Counted from the first letter of the stretch, positions 22,755-34,549 are shown. The stretch is DNA of 64,000 nt from Lumbricus rubellus (GCA_945859605.1 OX243821.1:34404979-34468978), one strand, 5' to 3'. A program made the numbers and translations. The notes: generated by a model not told the origin, from the sequence alone.

Positions 22755-23349
22755 TGTCTGTCTGCCCGTTTAATAGTGAAGTGTCTAATAGCGAAAATGC
22801 TAAAAATATTGACAACCATAATGGTAATGACTTCGATAATGATAATGAGATTGATGATGAGAGGTATAATAATAGGCTATTGTTCCGAATATTCCCAGAT
22901 ATCAGGCATCACTTTTTTATAGAGCAGACAATCTTTCTAATAAGCTGCATTTATTTTCACTTCTGGTTCTATTAAATGGATTTCCGTTTTACCAAAAGCC
23001 AATAATACCAACCGAACCATGCATGAATGGCCGGCTATACGCATTTTGATGCAACTGACGTCATCATGACGTCATTACTGTGACTGGAACTTTTATATTT
23101 TCACCAGTGTTAGACACATATGTCAGGATTAAAATGATGTTTGAATTGTAATTGGACCTTGTATACAGTGAATAAATGCTGTCAGTAGACCAATTTTTTT
23201 AGAATATTTTTTATTTATAGTCGGCCGAGTATTCAGCAATAATATTTACGTGAATTAAGCAGTATAACGGTGAAAACCAAAACCTATGAAACCGTTTTCA
23301 CTAAATTACGAGTGAATAAAGGAATGACTGAATGACGAAGACGACGATG

Positions 23350-23425
23350 AAGAGTATGATTATTCATTCATTCATTTCGAGAATTTATATAGCGCCTCTT
23401 CAAGAAACCAACTCAGAGGCGTGTC
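23350..23425 (-). repeat. LINE 3' hairpin fragment with ATTC tail
   Basis: ATTCATTCATTTCGAGAATTT, ATAGCGCCTCTTCAAG, CTCAGAGGCGTG in antisense orientation, directly upstream of the GAT tract. Confidence 0.65.
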
Positions 23426-23439
23426 CAGTTTATCCTCAT

Positions 23440-24135
<696 letters not shown>

Positions 24136-24149
24136 GGCGTAAATTTAAA

Positions 24150-25980
24150 TAGTTATAATTATATTTAAATGTTTTAAATCTAGTTTATGTAAGATTAGAC
24201 TCCCTATAAACGGCAATGCCGTTACATACCCTTCAAACCATGTAATAAGATCTATATAAGAATGGCGCTGTGCTTGGCAAATCAAATAGGTCGTTTCTGC
24301 CAACCTATCATCAGGGATTCCAATGTCAGCTCTTCCCACCTAGATCTAGGTGTTTTTGTCAAGATTTCGCTTTTTATATCACGGCGGTTTTTTCTGACAT
24401 TTAAAAAGAATTTTCGATAAAAATATTATACGAAGACGAGTATAAGAAACGACCAAAGAAAGAAAAAGGTCGTCAGAAATATTATTATTTCAAGTTCGAA
24501 AATTCAATGTATTTTTCAGGAATGTTTCAACTTAACTTTTCTAATCATTTTTTCCGCGGGGTATGACTTCTTTTCACAAACAGTGTGGCATTTCTGGTCA
24601 ACAGTTGATTAAAGGTTTTCGTATAACGGTTCTAACTTCCTAACCCAAGACGGTTAATGTGAATGGACCTTGTTTCACTCTGTGTTCTCTATTTCGCAAC
24701 TAGGCAATCAAATGAGAAAGACATTTATAAGAAGAATTTTGTTTAGGCCTACATATTAATTAGTTTGTTCAGTCTTTAAAATGTGTATGTCTTATGTATA
24801 ATTTATGTGATACTTGTTCACCAGAGTGCTGTTTGGCAGCTGGTTATGAAATAAAGAATATACTTACTTACTTATATTTATTACTTTATTTATCAGTTTT
24901 ATGACTAACACGCAAATCTTTCTTGAACCTAGTCTGGTTGACATTTTTTTATTGAAATTAAAACAAAGATAAAGTATTCAATAACGTTCTTCCAAAATCA
25001 TAAGAATTTAAAGTAGTTTTGAAAATCTATTCAACAATTTCAACACCATAACAGTGAACAATAAAAGCTTTTGCAACACGAAAATGGCAGAAGAATTGAA
25101 CTAAAATTATAGACAAATCATGTTCAGATAAGAAAGCAAAACAATAGTTTGATCAGAACGAAGGAAAATGAACAAAAACATCAGCTTAACGAAAACATTT
25201 TAATATGATTCTAACAAATTAACAAAAACATAAACTTAACAACGAAATTCTGGAAGAGAGAACCAGTATGTTCAGCATGTTACAGATACTCAGTATTTCA
25301 GCTGGTGACATTGTAACGAGAATTCTTATTTACTTGTATCTCAGATCTAAAGTTTCTACTCAGATCTTTTAACGAAATGCACAACAGTAACATCTGACAG
25401 GAGGACACGCCTTTGTACACGGCGCACTCATGTAATGAGAGGACCCGTCGCCAATGTATTGGTCGCGTCACGGTTGCAGAGTTCAAAACAATTTTGGGTG
25501 AACAAAATACAAGAGACTCAAAAGTAACATTGAACAAAGTCATAAATTCATAATTATGCTACCACGCAAATCATTTAAAAGCATGCATATAAAAACGACT
25601 ATAAAGACGCCTCGTAATTTCCCAAGCAATACGAAATTATAGTTATATTTTCTAAATTAATAGTAATTTCAAAATTCCTAAAGCGGCACTCGAAAGCCAT
25701 GTGGAAGGCACCAGCTTATTCGCGAGCTCATGTGTATGCATTTTGCACAGGTAACATGATTCTCTAAGAAAAATGAAATTAATAAGATGTAAGACGTAAC
25801 TCAGACTTTATCCATGGCATTTTCAGCGTCATGGTTTGAATAAACGTGGAGAATTTTTAGACTGCACTTTTTTTTACAGGTTTCCCAAAACGTAAGCAGC
25901 AAAGGAAAATTAGGAGGAAATTTCTTGCCGTTTATTACAACCGATATTCAAAATCACACCGTCATTTGAAATCGTCTCGA
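24150..25980. other. Non-coding interval
   Basis: No gene recognised on either strand. It has AATAAAGAATA at about 24851 followed by (TTAC)n, and a fragment near 25710 (gcaccagcttattcgcgag) resembling the antisense of the second LINE 3' end. Confidence 0.4.
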
Positions 25981-25995
25981 TTTAAAAGTTGCAAT

Positions 25996-28700
25996 CATTA
26001 TTATTATTATTCCACAGTTTAACGTCATCTTATGGCAGCAAAGGCCGTTGACGACAATACAATATAAGTGTACAGAGCAGTAAACAAAAACTTATGTAGC
26101 CTCCAAACTACACCAAAGAGGTGTCTAAACGGAGCTGTACAATCTCAATTACATTCAATTTTTAGACAACATAAAGTAGTTCATCGGACACTCGTTCAGG
26201 TTTACACATTATGAAAAAAGATCTTAAATCCAAACATTAGATATTAAAATTGTACATTGATTGTCTCATATAACTAATTACGTTAGTGACTCCAGTAAAC
26301 AGTTCCTGTTACAAAAGTTCAATATGTAAGTGCATCAATAATCATAATAATAATGTAATGTTTCTTGTACAAAAGAAACATGCACCATTAAATTTTAAAA
26401 CATCAATCAAATATTATAAATCTGATCAAGATACAAATGCCATCTATAACAAGGATGCAAACGATTTATTCACAAAATCCGACCTTTAGTTATAAGTTTA
26501 ATCAACCGATACACTTGATTTTGATATAAATTGACAGTCAATAAAGTTTTAACAGAAATTTCATCTTTATATATTTGACATGTATTTCTTAATGAATTCG
26601 AAATATTTTCTTTTTTACACTCAATTAAAATGTGATGAATTGTCTCTTTGACGTGACAAGCATCACACAAACCGCTGGAATGTCTTTTTATAATGAATAA
26701 TCTTTGATTTGTGTTTGCCGTTCCTAGACGTAATCTAGAAATCTGGACTTCCTTATGCCTATAAGGTTCGAAATATTTTATATCAGTACTAACAGTTGGA
26801 CAGATAGATTTATAAAAATGACCTTTCTTATCACTATCATATTCTGACTGCCATCTTTCTAATATGTATCGTTTAATTAAACTAAAAACTTCTTCAAATT
26901 CAAGAACATTAGTAGAATTAATGTCAATACTTAGGGCTTCTTTAGCCAATGAATCTGCTCTGTCATTACCGCTCAAGTCAACGTGACTTGGTATCCAAAT
27001 AAATCTTATTTTATCAGAATTTAGTTTGTTAATGCGAAATAGTAAATCATTTAACAAAGTGGGTCGAGATTCACTATAACACTTCTTGATTGATGTAAGA
27101 ACACTCAATGAATCAGAAAATATTGCAAACTTGGAATTAGAAAAACATTCACTATTCGACATCCATTCAATAGCCTCGATAATGGCCGTCAACTCGGCTG
27201 CATATACACTTGAATCATTACACAATCTAAATTTCTTATCCACATTTAAACTTGGCACTGTGAATGCAGCAGCAACTATGTCATCAGCTTTAGACCCATC
27301 AGTAAAAACATGTATACAATCATCATATATAGAGATTAATTTAAGAGCAGCCTGCCTTAAAAATTCCGGGTGATCGGTTCTCTTATTAACCAATTTTTTC
27401 AAAGACATGTCAACTTCAAGTTGCTTATTGCACCACGGAGGGGCAGAAGGGAATGAAGGACCAATAAATGATGCAGAAAGTAAACTAAAGAATTCAGAGG
27501 TGCGAGTATAGATAGAATGTTCTTTAGTATCGGATGTTCTATAAACATTTGTCCAGTGATTTTCCATGATCATTTTAGTAGGGTGACATTTATTTCCCAA
27601 AATCTTAGTCCCAAATTTCAATGAATTTTGTAGTCTTCTCAAATGAAGAGGCAATTCTCCACACTCATTCTGGAGTGCTGATGCGGCAGTTCCTTTTGGA
27701 ACACCACAACAGAGTCTTAGTGCCTCAGTTTGAATAGTTGAAAGTTTATCTAGGTATGACTTGCATGCCGAAGAGTAAGCAACGTCACCATAATCTAAAA
27801 TAGACCTTATTAAAGCTCTATAAATAGTCAAAAGAGTTTTTTTGCAAGCTCCCCAACTATAACCACTTACAGCTCTTATTAAGTTTAACCTCTTTTTACA
27901 TTTCTCAATAATGTAATCAATGTGGGGTTTCCAACTCAATTTATTATCAAAAATTACCCCCAAGAATTTGACTTTATCCTCAATCTTAATTTGTTTCCAG
28001 TCAATCGTTATATTAATCTTTGATATATCATTTCTTTTTGAAAAAAGAACTCCAGTAGTTTTATTAATAGATATTTTAAACCCGTTTTTATTGCACCAAT
28101 CTTGTATTAAAGTGACTGATAGTTGAATTTTATTTTCTAAAATTTTTATATTTCTATGACCTATATAAATTGCGCTATCGTCAGCAAAAAGTGACATATT
28201 AACACCATCCACCCCTGTGGGAATATCATTAATCATTATCAGGAATAAAAGTGGAGATATTATAGATCCCTGCGGAGTACCATTCTGTTGTTTGAATTTA
28301 TCAGAAAGTTCTGCTCCAACTTTAACCTGGAAAGTTCTATCAGAGAGAAAGTTTTGAACCCAATTATATATATTGCCCGCTATTCCCAATTTCTGTAATT
28401 TCCTTAAAAGAGTGGGTACATGAAGCATGTCATATGCCCTTTCAAAATCAATAAAAATGGCTAAAACATGTTCTTTATTTTTCATTTTTTTAAGAATAAA
28501 ATCCTGAAGTTTAAGAATTTGATCAATTGTACTTTTATGTTTTCTGAAACCAGACTGATTTGTGGAAATAAGATTATTTTTTTCCATAAACCACTGTAGA
28601 CGTTTATTTACCATTGCTTCCATTACTTTGCAAAGGGTAGAAGTCAAAGATATGGGTCGATAAGATTCAGGAATTGAATCAAAACATTTCTCGGCAATTT
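25996..28700 (-). mobile_element. I-group-like LINE, 5'-truncated, near-intact RT-RNase H ORF
   Basis: One long retrotransposon on the minus strand. It is truncated at about 28700, where its frame starts at EKCFDSIPESYRPISLTSTL. The 3' UTR runs from 26469 to an (AAT)n tail at 25996-26010. A second copy of the 3' UTR lies at 38540-39200. Between copies the UTR differs by a 22-bp insertion at 26107-26130 that contains the AAAGAGGTGTCT motif. Confidence 0.85.
26470..28698 (-). CDS. LINE polyprotein fragment: reverse transcriptase + RNase H + CCHC
   Basis: It copies element RNA into DNA during target-primed reverse transcription. Counting from the Met at 28647 (725 codons; the frame stays open about 17 codons further upstream), the RT fingers/palm occupy residues 1-300. 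They include the FIDFERAYD motif, the NGTPQGSIISPLLF block and the catalytic FADDSAIYI. A RNase H domain at about 430-560 keeps the acidic set: FTDGSK (D), AAELTAIIEAIEW (E), AIFSDSL (D), WIPSHVDLSGNDRAD (H, D). A C-terminal zinc knuckle (CDAC ... HHILIEC) follows near 650. The endonuclease and ORF1 are missing, so the copy is 5'-truncated. There are no internal stops, so the insertion is young. RT plus RNase H places it in the I group (I, Nimb, Ingi or similar). Confidence 0.9.
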   Translation of the reverse strand: MAEKCFDSIPESYRPISLTSTLCKVMEAMVNKRLQWFMEKNNLISTNQSGFRKHKSTIDQILKLQDFILKKMKNKEHVLAIFIDFERAYDMLHVPTLLRKLQKLGIAGNIYNWVQNFLSDRTFQVKVGAELSDKFKQQNGTPQGSIISPLLFLIMINDIPTGVDGVNMSLFADDSAIYIGHRNIKILENKIQLSVTLIQDWCNKNGFKISINKTTGVLFSKRNDISKINITIDWKQIKIEDKVKFLGVIFDNKLSWKPHIDYIIEKCKKRLNLIRAVSGYSWGACKKTLLTIYRALIRSILDYGDVAYSSACKSYLDKLSTIQTEALRLCCGVPKGTAASALQNECGELPLHLRRLQNSLKFGTKILGNKCHPTKMIMENHWTNVYRTSDTKEHSIYTRTSEFFSLLSASFIGPSFPSAPPWCNKQLEVDMSLKKLVNKRTDHPEFLRQAALKLISIYDDCIHVFTDGSKADDIVAAAFTVPSLNVDKKFRLCNDSSVYAAELTAIIEAIEWMSNSECFSNSKFAIFSDSLSVLTSIKKCYSESRPTLLNDLLFRINKLNSDKIRFIWIPSHVDLSGNDRADSLAKEALSIDINSTNVLEFEEVFSLIKRYILERWQSEYDSDKKGHFYKSICPTVSTDIKYFEPYRHKEVQISRLRLGTANTNQRLFIIKRHSSGLCDACHVKETIHHILIECKKENISNSLRNTCQIYKDEISVKTLLTVNLYQNQVYRLIKLITKGRIL

Positions 28701-28704
28701 ATAA

Positions 28705-29280
28705 CTCTAATATATATGTTTTTGCAGGTGTCTAGTGTTTACGCTCCACCGTTGTGCCTACAGTCGCAATTTTTTACATAACATCGGTTGAAAACGTTTA
28801 AAGATTACAAAATTAACTCTCTAACTGAGAGCGAACCATTTTTTGAAAAGACATCTGGATAGTGGCGCTAATTTTTTTTCAAAACAGCAACATATGAATT
28901 AATTATTATTCTCGTAAAATTAAATTTAATTCAATGTAGAATGCGTAATCTACGATTCTACGTAGTATGTGGCTGCGAAGAACCATGATCATCTGTATTT
29001 GCCCATTCACATTACCTCGAAATGCAGCAATATTTTAGCGAAATTGTAAAACACTAAAAAGGTGTCTAAATTGGGACAACAAACTTCGAGAAAATTTCCT
29101 ACAACTAAAAGGCACGCAGCAAAAGCGTCAGATAAACACATTTTATCATATTATTCTGTGAGCAATTCTTTATGAATACTAAACTTCAACTACATCGCTA
29201 GAAGTTGAAAGCTTTTTTGGAATGAAATGTGTTTTTGCCAACAGAAGTCACTTGTGAACAAAGTTTCCCAACAAGAGGCG
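28705..29280. other. Non-coding interval
   Basis: Composite motif copies at 28727 (GCAGGTGTCTAG, TTATAA 28 nt upstream) and 29056. No gene. Confidence 0.4.
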
Positions 29281-29914
29281 ATTTGCAGCGAGATAAGTGA
29301 AAATTAACCCCACGTCATTTCACCCATTGAGGATATTCTCAAATCTATCCACCCAAAAGTTATCACGACCCCAAAAAATTTACATCAACCCCAAAACTCT
29401 CTACCCGATATATATTCACTAATCTAAAATATTGGTCACCGCAATAGAAAACTTTCAGGGGCTTCTATCCACCCGTAAGGAACGGGTCTCGATCCCCCTC
29501 CTCCCCATCCCGGGCGGGACACCCTCCCGATACGAGCTCTCGGCTCATCTCTGATTCTTTTTCACTGGGATCAAGTAGCACCTGTATAATTGTTAACGGC
29601 AAGAATTCTTTGCATTTTCACACTCCAAAACTATTCACTGCTTCATTACAAAACTTTTCCTCCCCCCAAAAAATTAAATTTCCCAATCACAAAATATTTC
29701 GCACCTCAGAAACACCAAAAAAATTCCACATCGCAAAATAACTTCCACGCCACAAAAATCCTAGCCTTACAAAATCTGCTCTCTACCCCACCCTCTGAAA
29801 ATTTTCCCACAACAAATCGCCCTCTGTCTTGATACCCTACCGCACGATCCTAAAAATTCCCCCCAAATTTTCCACAACAAATCGCCCCCAGACCTGCGAC
29901 CCCACATCCCGTTC
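29281..29914 (-). other. C/A-rich downstream region of the FN3/EGF gene
   Basis: It lies immediately after the gene's TGA stop (minus strand) and is likely 3' UTR and flank. The plus strand is full of CCCCAAAA and CCCACAACAAATCGCC repeats (29809-29885), i.e. G-rich in the sense of the gene. No clear AATAAA is visible on the minus strand here, so the transcript end is not located. Confidence 0.4.
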
Positions 29915-30141
29915 TCAAGCACTTTCGAGATGCTTAACCCTTCCAGGTTCAAACTCCGGTTCTTCCTCAAGTGTAGTGAAGTTAACTTTGTCGTAATCCT
30001 CCTTCAAATGCGCTCTGAAGAAACCTTGTCTAACACGATCCGCGATACGACGTCGGCAAACCAAGTAAACGCTAACAGCAGCAACAGCAGCGATTATCAA
30101 CACTACGATGACGATGAGGGCGGTCACACCGGCGTTACGAG
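29915..30141 (-). CDS. FN3/laminin-EGF membrane protein, last exon (TM + cytoplasmic tail)
   Basis: This terminal exon encodes the end of the protein. The acceptor tatttttAG precedes it at 30143-30142; the exon enters in phase 1 and completes a Thr codon with exon B (ACT). It opens with a short juxtamembrane RNAGV, then a 22-residue hydrophobic span (TALIVIVVLIIAAVAAVSVY) stopped by the basic CRRRIADRVR, giving a type I orientation. The tail of about 40 residues is acidic (LKEDYDKVNF, EEEPEFEPG) and ends HLESA before TGA at 29915. From memory, the LKED...NF block recalls the MEGF9 tail; this is weak evidence. An alternative is a lineage-specific laminin-EGF receptor. Confidence 0.85.
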
Positions 30142-30564
30142 CTAAAAATACAATCATTGCTTAATCTAATCCAATATTAAAAAATACTTTTATAACGCGT
30201 TTTTCATAACGCGCATTATATGGTGGCAATTGTTCAAGTGAATGTAAGAAACACTCTTAATTTTGTGTACCTGTTACACACCTCTTTTACAAAATTCTAC
30301 AAAGAAGTACACTTGAACTAAGCCCTTTTTTGAACACCTCTTTTAGGTATTCAATTATCACTATTAGAATCTCCAGATATGCACACAATCATTCCAGTAC
30401 GTGATCTAATGCTATTCGCTGCAGCAATTGTCCGGTATATTAAGCAGTATGACCATGGATAAATTTCAGCATTGAATGAGAAGAAGAAAGAAAAGGTCGA
30501 TCACGAAGAGGGAAGCAGGTACAGCAGGAAGAAGTAGAGGAGAAGAACTACGACGAAGTGTAAA

Positions 30565-30855
<291 letters not shown>

Positions 30856-31688
30856 GATATCAGTGCTTGAGAATAGAAAATGTAAGGTGAACTCTTAAGT
30901 TGTTAAATATTGAACATTGAAACTGTTAAATTGTGAAACTTCAATCAGATGCATTTTGTCGATGTTTCTAGTAAATTTGTTTCCATTGCTTTGAATCTTG
31001 TCTGTATAATTGTCGTCGACGGTCATTGATGTCATAGGACGACATTAAACGTCTCAGTAATAATAAAAGTTCTACTCAGGTTGCAATAAATTGTAACTCC
31101 GAATCTTCGCTACACGTATGTTCAATAAAGACAATCTATCAACGCAATTCATCATTTCTGTGTATCTGCTAGCATTAAATTCGAATTGTTGGTTTAATTT
31201 GCGCATGTGTCAGTTTATTATTTCGATAAATGATCAAATTGAATTTTTGCTTGAAGTAAGCATTTCTAATCTTTTACCCTACACACCTCTTTTAAGGTGT
31301 TTGTCAAAGAAGTACCTCAAATTGAAGAGTAATAACGGACACCTTTTCTATGGTAATATTTGCCATATAAGCAGAAGTGGGCGAAGAGTGTAAATTTGAT
31401 TTCACCGGAGACAATTGTTTTTTTCCCACACGAAAAAGATGAGCGAATGAAACAGAAAATGTTGATGATGATGAGAAGAAAAGAGAAAGCAACAAAAGAA
31501 GGAGGAAGATGGAGAAGGAAAAGGTGGAATCGGGAATTATATCGTGTCCCAAAAAAGCAGAGACGTAGAAGGAGAAGAAGGCAGAAGAATAAACGGAGGA
31601 GCAACACAAAAAGGAGAGAAGAATGGGGGAAGTGGGGGCCATACAGTGTCATAATGGTAAGATGTAGGACGTGGTGAGGGTCACTTAC

Positions 31689-31784
31689 TGTGAATGCATC
31701 CATCTGTAAGAGCGTTTCCGAAATAACCGTCAGCACATGTTTCACAATTGTGACCAGATCTGTCTTTTGGACAGACACACTTCC
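31689..31784 (-). CDS. FN3/laminin-EGF membrane protein, exon B (laminin-EGF 3, C-terminal part)
   Basis: A 96-bp exon, phase 1 on both sides. The acceptor is ...attaccAG and the donor A|GTAAGT is the perfect consensus. It encodes KCVCPKDRSGHNCETC followed by ADGYFGNALTDGC, the second half of a laminin-type EGF module. Joining to exon C completes the GK codon boundary (G|GG AAG). It carries five of the eight cysteines of module 3, just before the membrane exon. Confidence 0.9.
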
Positions 31785-31804
31785 CTGGTAATCAAAGATA
31801 CCGT

Positions 31805-32010
31805 ATCCAGAAGTCAATCAAAGATCAATTAATCAAACAATCAATCAATCAAGCAAACAATCAATCAAGCAATCAATCAATTAATCAATCTATCAATCAA
31901 ACAACAAATCTGTCAATCAATCAAACAATCAATCAACAAATCTGTCAATCAATCAATCAATGAGTGAAACAATCAATCAATCAAACAATCTGCCAATCAA
32001 CCGTCAATCC
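31805..32010. repeat. (AATC)n tract in intron
   Basis: ATCAATCA repeats with CAAACAATC variants. A related AATC-rich tract occurs at 37640-37880 in another intron of the same gene. Confidence 0.9.
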
Positions 32011-32329
32011 AGTGTGCATTTTTTAAAGTCAATAACTATGGCTATTACCATCGTTGTTACTGCTGGTATGACTGTCATTGTCATTATCACCGTCCTCCAA
32101 TAATAGTTACATAATTACTTTTAATATCCAATCGTCAGTAATATTTAAGATTAGACGTTAATCCAGACAGCCAATCACTCAAATTCTTTACAATCATTTT
32201 CCTTTCCCAATCGAGTTTCTCAATAATCATATAACAGAGATTAAAATCGATTAAAGGTAATCTGTAACAGAGCCCTGCTGATTGATATGAACAAAATTAT
32301 CAAAGTGATTTAGCGCTGTTATTTATAAA

Positions 32330-32445
32330 CCAGGTGAATCCATTTAAAAAGGTGTTCAACATTAATATTGTATTACATTACATGTTTACCTGTGAGTGGT
32401 TTTTATAAAACAGCTTAATTCCTTTTAAAAGGTGTTCAACATTAA
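32330..32445 (-). other. Two composite TATA/AAAGGTGT motifs, intronic
   Basis: TTTATAAA...TTTAAAAAGGTGTTCAACATTAATATTG at 32325-32369 and TTTATAAAA...CCTTTTAAAAGGTGTTCAAC ATTAATATTG at 32400-32450. Both have the GG 28 nt from the TTATAA, and both continue with the same ACATTAATATTG, so one arose from the other by local duplication. The second contains the palindrome CCTTTTAAAAGG. Confidence 0.6.
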
Positions 32446-32473
32446 TATTGCATTTGATTGGTTGTATAATTAC

Positions 32474-32653
32474 CTGTGAGTGGATCGCAGGTAAGCGTTG
32501 GTTCTTCATCGTCGTGGTCTTCATGACCAGGTGAACATTTGCATGGAACACAGACACCGTCGTTCCAGAAGAATCCATCGGAACAATCCATGCAATGCTT
32601 TCCTGTGTATGGATGGAGACAATCGCAGGTCATCGTGTCCTCTGGATCTTTCG
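32474..32653 (-). CDS. FN3/laminin-EGF membrane protein, exon C
   Basis: A 180-bp exon, phase 1-1, acceptor ctaattccAG, donor CACAG|GTAATT. It encodes the end of laminin-EGF module 2 (TCDCLHPYTGKHCMDC, SDGFFWNDGVC) and the start of module 3 (CKCSPGH, then an acidic EDHDDEE insert). The boundary with exon D gives T-K-D-P-E-D. Cysteine spacing across C and B gives a complete 8-Cys module 3. Confidence 0.9.
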
Positions 32654-32749
32654 CTGGAATTAGATGGAAGAAGAGAGTATGCTGGAGTTAGAGGGGGTTT
32701 AACGAAGAATGGCGAAGGGATGGAATATGGAAGAGGAGAAGGACGAGAA

Positions 32750-33130
32750 AAAGTTGGAGAGAAGAGAAGAAGGAGGAGAAGGAGGAGGAGTAGGAGAGGA
32801 GGAGGAGAGGAAAGGAGGAGAGAGTCGGATTATAAAGAGGAGAGAAGAGAGGAGGAGAAGGAAGAGGAGGAAGAGAAGGAGGAGCGAAGAAAGTTATAGA
32901 GAAAGGTCAGGAGAGTTGATGGAAGAGGAATCTGAGGAGGAGGAGGATTGGAGAAAGAAGAGGAGGAAGATTGGAAGAAATCCGAAGTGGAGGAGGAGTA
33001 TTAGGAGGAAGAGGAGGTGGAAGAAGAAGGAGAAAGATTGAATGCAAGAGAATTCAGAGTGGGAATAAAGGATTAGAAGAAGGAGGATGAGGAATAGGCA
33101 GATGTAGCAAAAAGAAATAGGAGCGAGAAG
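32750..33130. repeat. GA-rich purine tract, intronic
   Basis: GAGGAGGAGAAGG-type low-complexity DNA over roughly 350 bp on the plus strand, hence a polypyrimidine tract in the sense strand of the gene. Open frames of Arg/Glu runs here are artefacts. Confidence 0.9.
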
Positions 33131-33233
33131 ATGGAAAGGAAGAAGACAAAGGAGGAATGCGACTTATTAACACTTTAAAAAAGAGCACATTGAAAGAAAT
33201 TGGAACCGAAAATATGGGAACTTTTTAATTTAC

Positions 33234-33425
33234 TTGGTTCACAATTTCCTGTTGACGTGAAGTTATCTTTGTGGCAATGATCGCAGACGGTACAACCGAG
33301 AGAATGCATGTAGAATCCATCGGGACAATATTCGCAATTGTCTCCTGTTGTTTGCATTGTCTTGCAGACGCAGGCACCCGTTGTAGTGTTGCATCTCTCA
33401 CTGCCTTTAGGATGGCACTCGTTAA
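33234..33425 (-). CDS. FN3/laminin-EGF membrane protein, exon D (laminin-EGF 1-2)
   Basis: A 192-bp exon, phase 1-1, acceptor ttattcttacAG, donor CCAA|GTAAAT. It encodes NECHPKGSERCNTTTGACVC, then GDNCEYCPDGFYMHSLGC (module 1), and CDHCHKDNFTSTGNCEP (start of module 2). Joining to exon E makes the INEC junction. Several N-glycosylation sequons are present (NTT, NFT). Extracellular, disulfide-rich. Confidence 0.9.
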
Positions 33426-33529
33426 CTGTAAGAATAACATAGAACAAACTGCATTGTTGTTGTATTCAGGCTTAACGACACTGTTTCATATCGAAGATGA
33501 TTAGTGTCGGAGGCAGAGTACAACCTCAC

Positions 33530-33619
33530 ACTCCACGTTTATATTGCGACCGAGCGAGCCACCCGCTGTAAAGATCCGAGAAATTAATCTCTGACCGGGA
33601 ATCGAACCCGGGCAGCCGG
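33530..33619 (-). mobile_element. tRNA-derived SINE, 3' portion of head (split by insertion)
   Basis: On the minus strand CTGCCCGGGTTCGATTCCCGG is a good B box with its T-stem. The A-box half (GCGTGGTCGAGTGGGTTGTA, GCCCGCTCG) lies at 34084-34115, beyond a 460-bp element. Together they make a tRNA head of normal length. Confidence 0.6.
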
Positions 33620-34079
33620 TGTCATGAAAAGGATTATCCCCCCTGAAAGCTATCCGGGGGGATGAATTAATCTATCCCCCCGGATGGAATTAACCGGTCT
33701 AGACTATCCGGAGGGATAAACCATTCTATCCCATTTTTTGAAAATGCGTATAATTGAAAAATGTATTCTCTAATCAAAATTTAAAGTGACTCTAATTGTT
33801 TTAAGTGTCCTAAGCAATGTTCAGAGAAAGGCAACTCGAAATTATTTAATGACTCTAAGTGTTTTTAAGTGTTTCAAAAGTTTTAAGTGCTCTAAAACCA
33901 AAGCAAAAAATATCAACATAAAAACATAAACATACCCGTCAGTGTCATTGGTCAAAACAAAGCAGATGAAAATTAATTTGCAAAAAATAAATTCACGTGA
34001 AAGTGGCTTTTTTGACTTTTCCTCATTTGGGGGATACGATTAATACGGGGGATACTCTATTTCGTGACACCGGCGCGGC
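33620..34079. mobile_element. Small TIR element inserted in a SINE tRNA head
   Basis: The left end TGTCATGAAA(A)GGATTATCCCCC and the right end GGGGGATACTCTATTTCGTGACA are imperfect inverted repeats; CCGG occurs at both borders (33616-33619 and 34080-34083). Removing the element restores the tRNA-like head. The interior has repeated TATCCCCCC/GGGGGGAT inverted blocks. No transposase. The superfamily is not clear from the 2-4 bp duplication. Confidence 0.6.
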
Positions 34080-34083
34080 GAGC

Positions 34084-34125
34084 GGGCTACAACCCACTCG
34101 ACCACGCAGGATCTCTACAAACTGC
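34084..34125 (-). mobile_element. tRNA-derived SINE, A-box half
   Basis: On the minus strand: GATCCTGCGTGGTCGAGTGG and GTTGTAGCCCGCTCGCC. Partner of 33530-33619. Confidence 0.55.
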
Positions 34126-34261
34126 ATTGTGACGGTGAGCCTATATATATTATTCTGAACTATTGTTTAAAAGGTGTTTAATAAAAAAATTAAAGAAAGT
34201 GTTTAACACAGATAAACAAACACTGCAGAACTGGTTGATAGTTATTGCTATATTCGAAAAA

Positions 34262-34545
34262 CGTAAAGTAAAGTCCTATCCTGTTCCATGAGGAACATAG
34301 GGAGGCGTTCATCTTCTTTTCCATAGCCCTAAGACAGCAATGGACGAATCCCAAGGTCCTGGACACGGGGCCAGTGTATTGCAGGACTTGCTATTTACTT
34401 CACAGCGTACGCTGGTACCAAATTATACTGCTTGGTGACAGAGGCACGTGTGCGTAAACAACTTGCCCAAGGTCGTTACCCGGAGTTGAACCCGCAACCT
34501 CCCGCTCTGTGAGCGGACGCGTTACCGGTCCGTCACCAGGTCGTA
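34262..34545 (-). mobile_element. tRNA-derived SINE, family 2, intact copy
   Basis: Minus-strand head GGTGACGGACCGGTAACGCG with B box GGTTGCGGGTTCAACTCC, then a body (taacgaccttgggcaagttg, caccaagcagtataatttgg, caatgcaagtcctgc region) and an end reading aggataggactttactttac. The same family at 44475-45665 is interrupted by a hAT-like MITE, and this copy serves as the empty site. Confidence 0.75.
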
Positions 34546-34549
34546 ATTC

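Noticed and set aside
34445..34545. Functional tRNA gene
   Set aside because: A and B boxes are present but the acceptor arms do not pair and the head is fused to a SINE body found in other copies.
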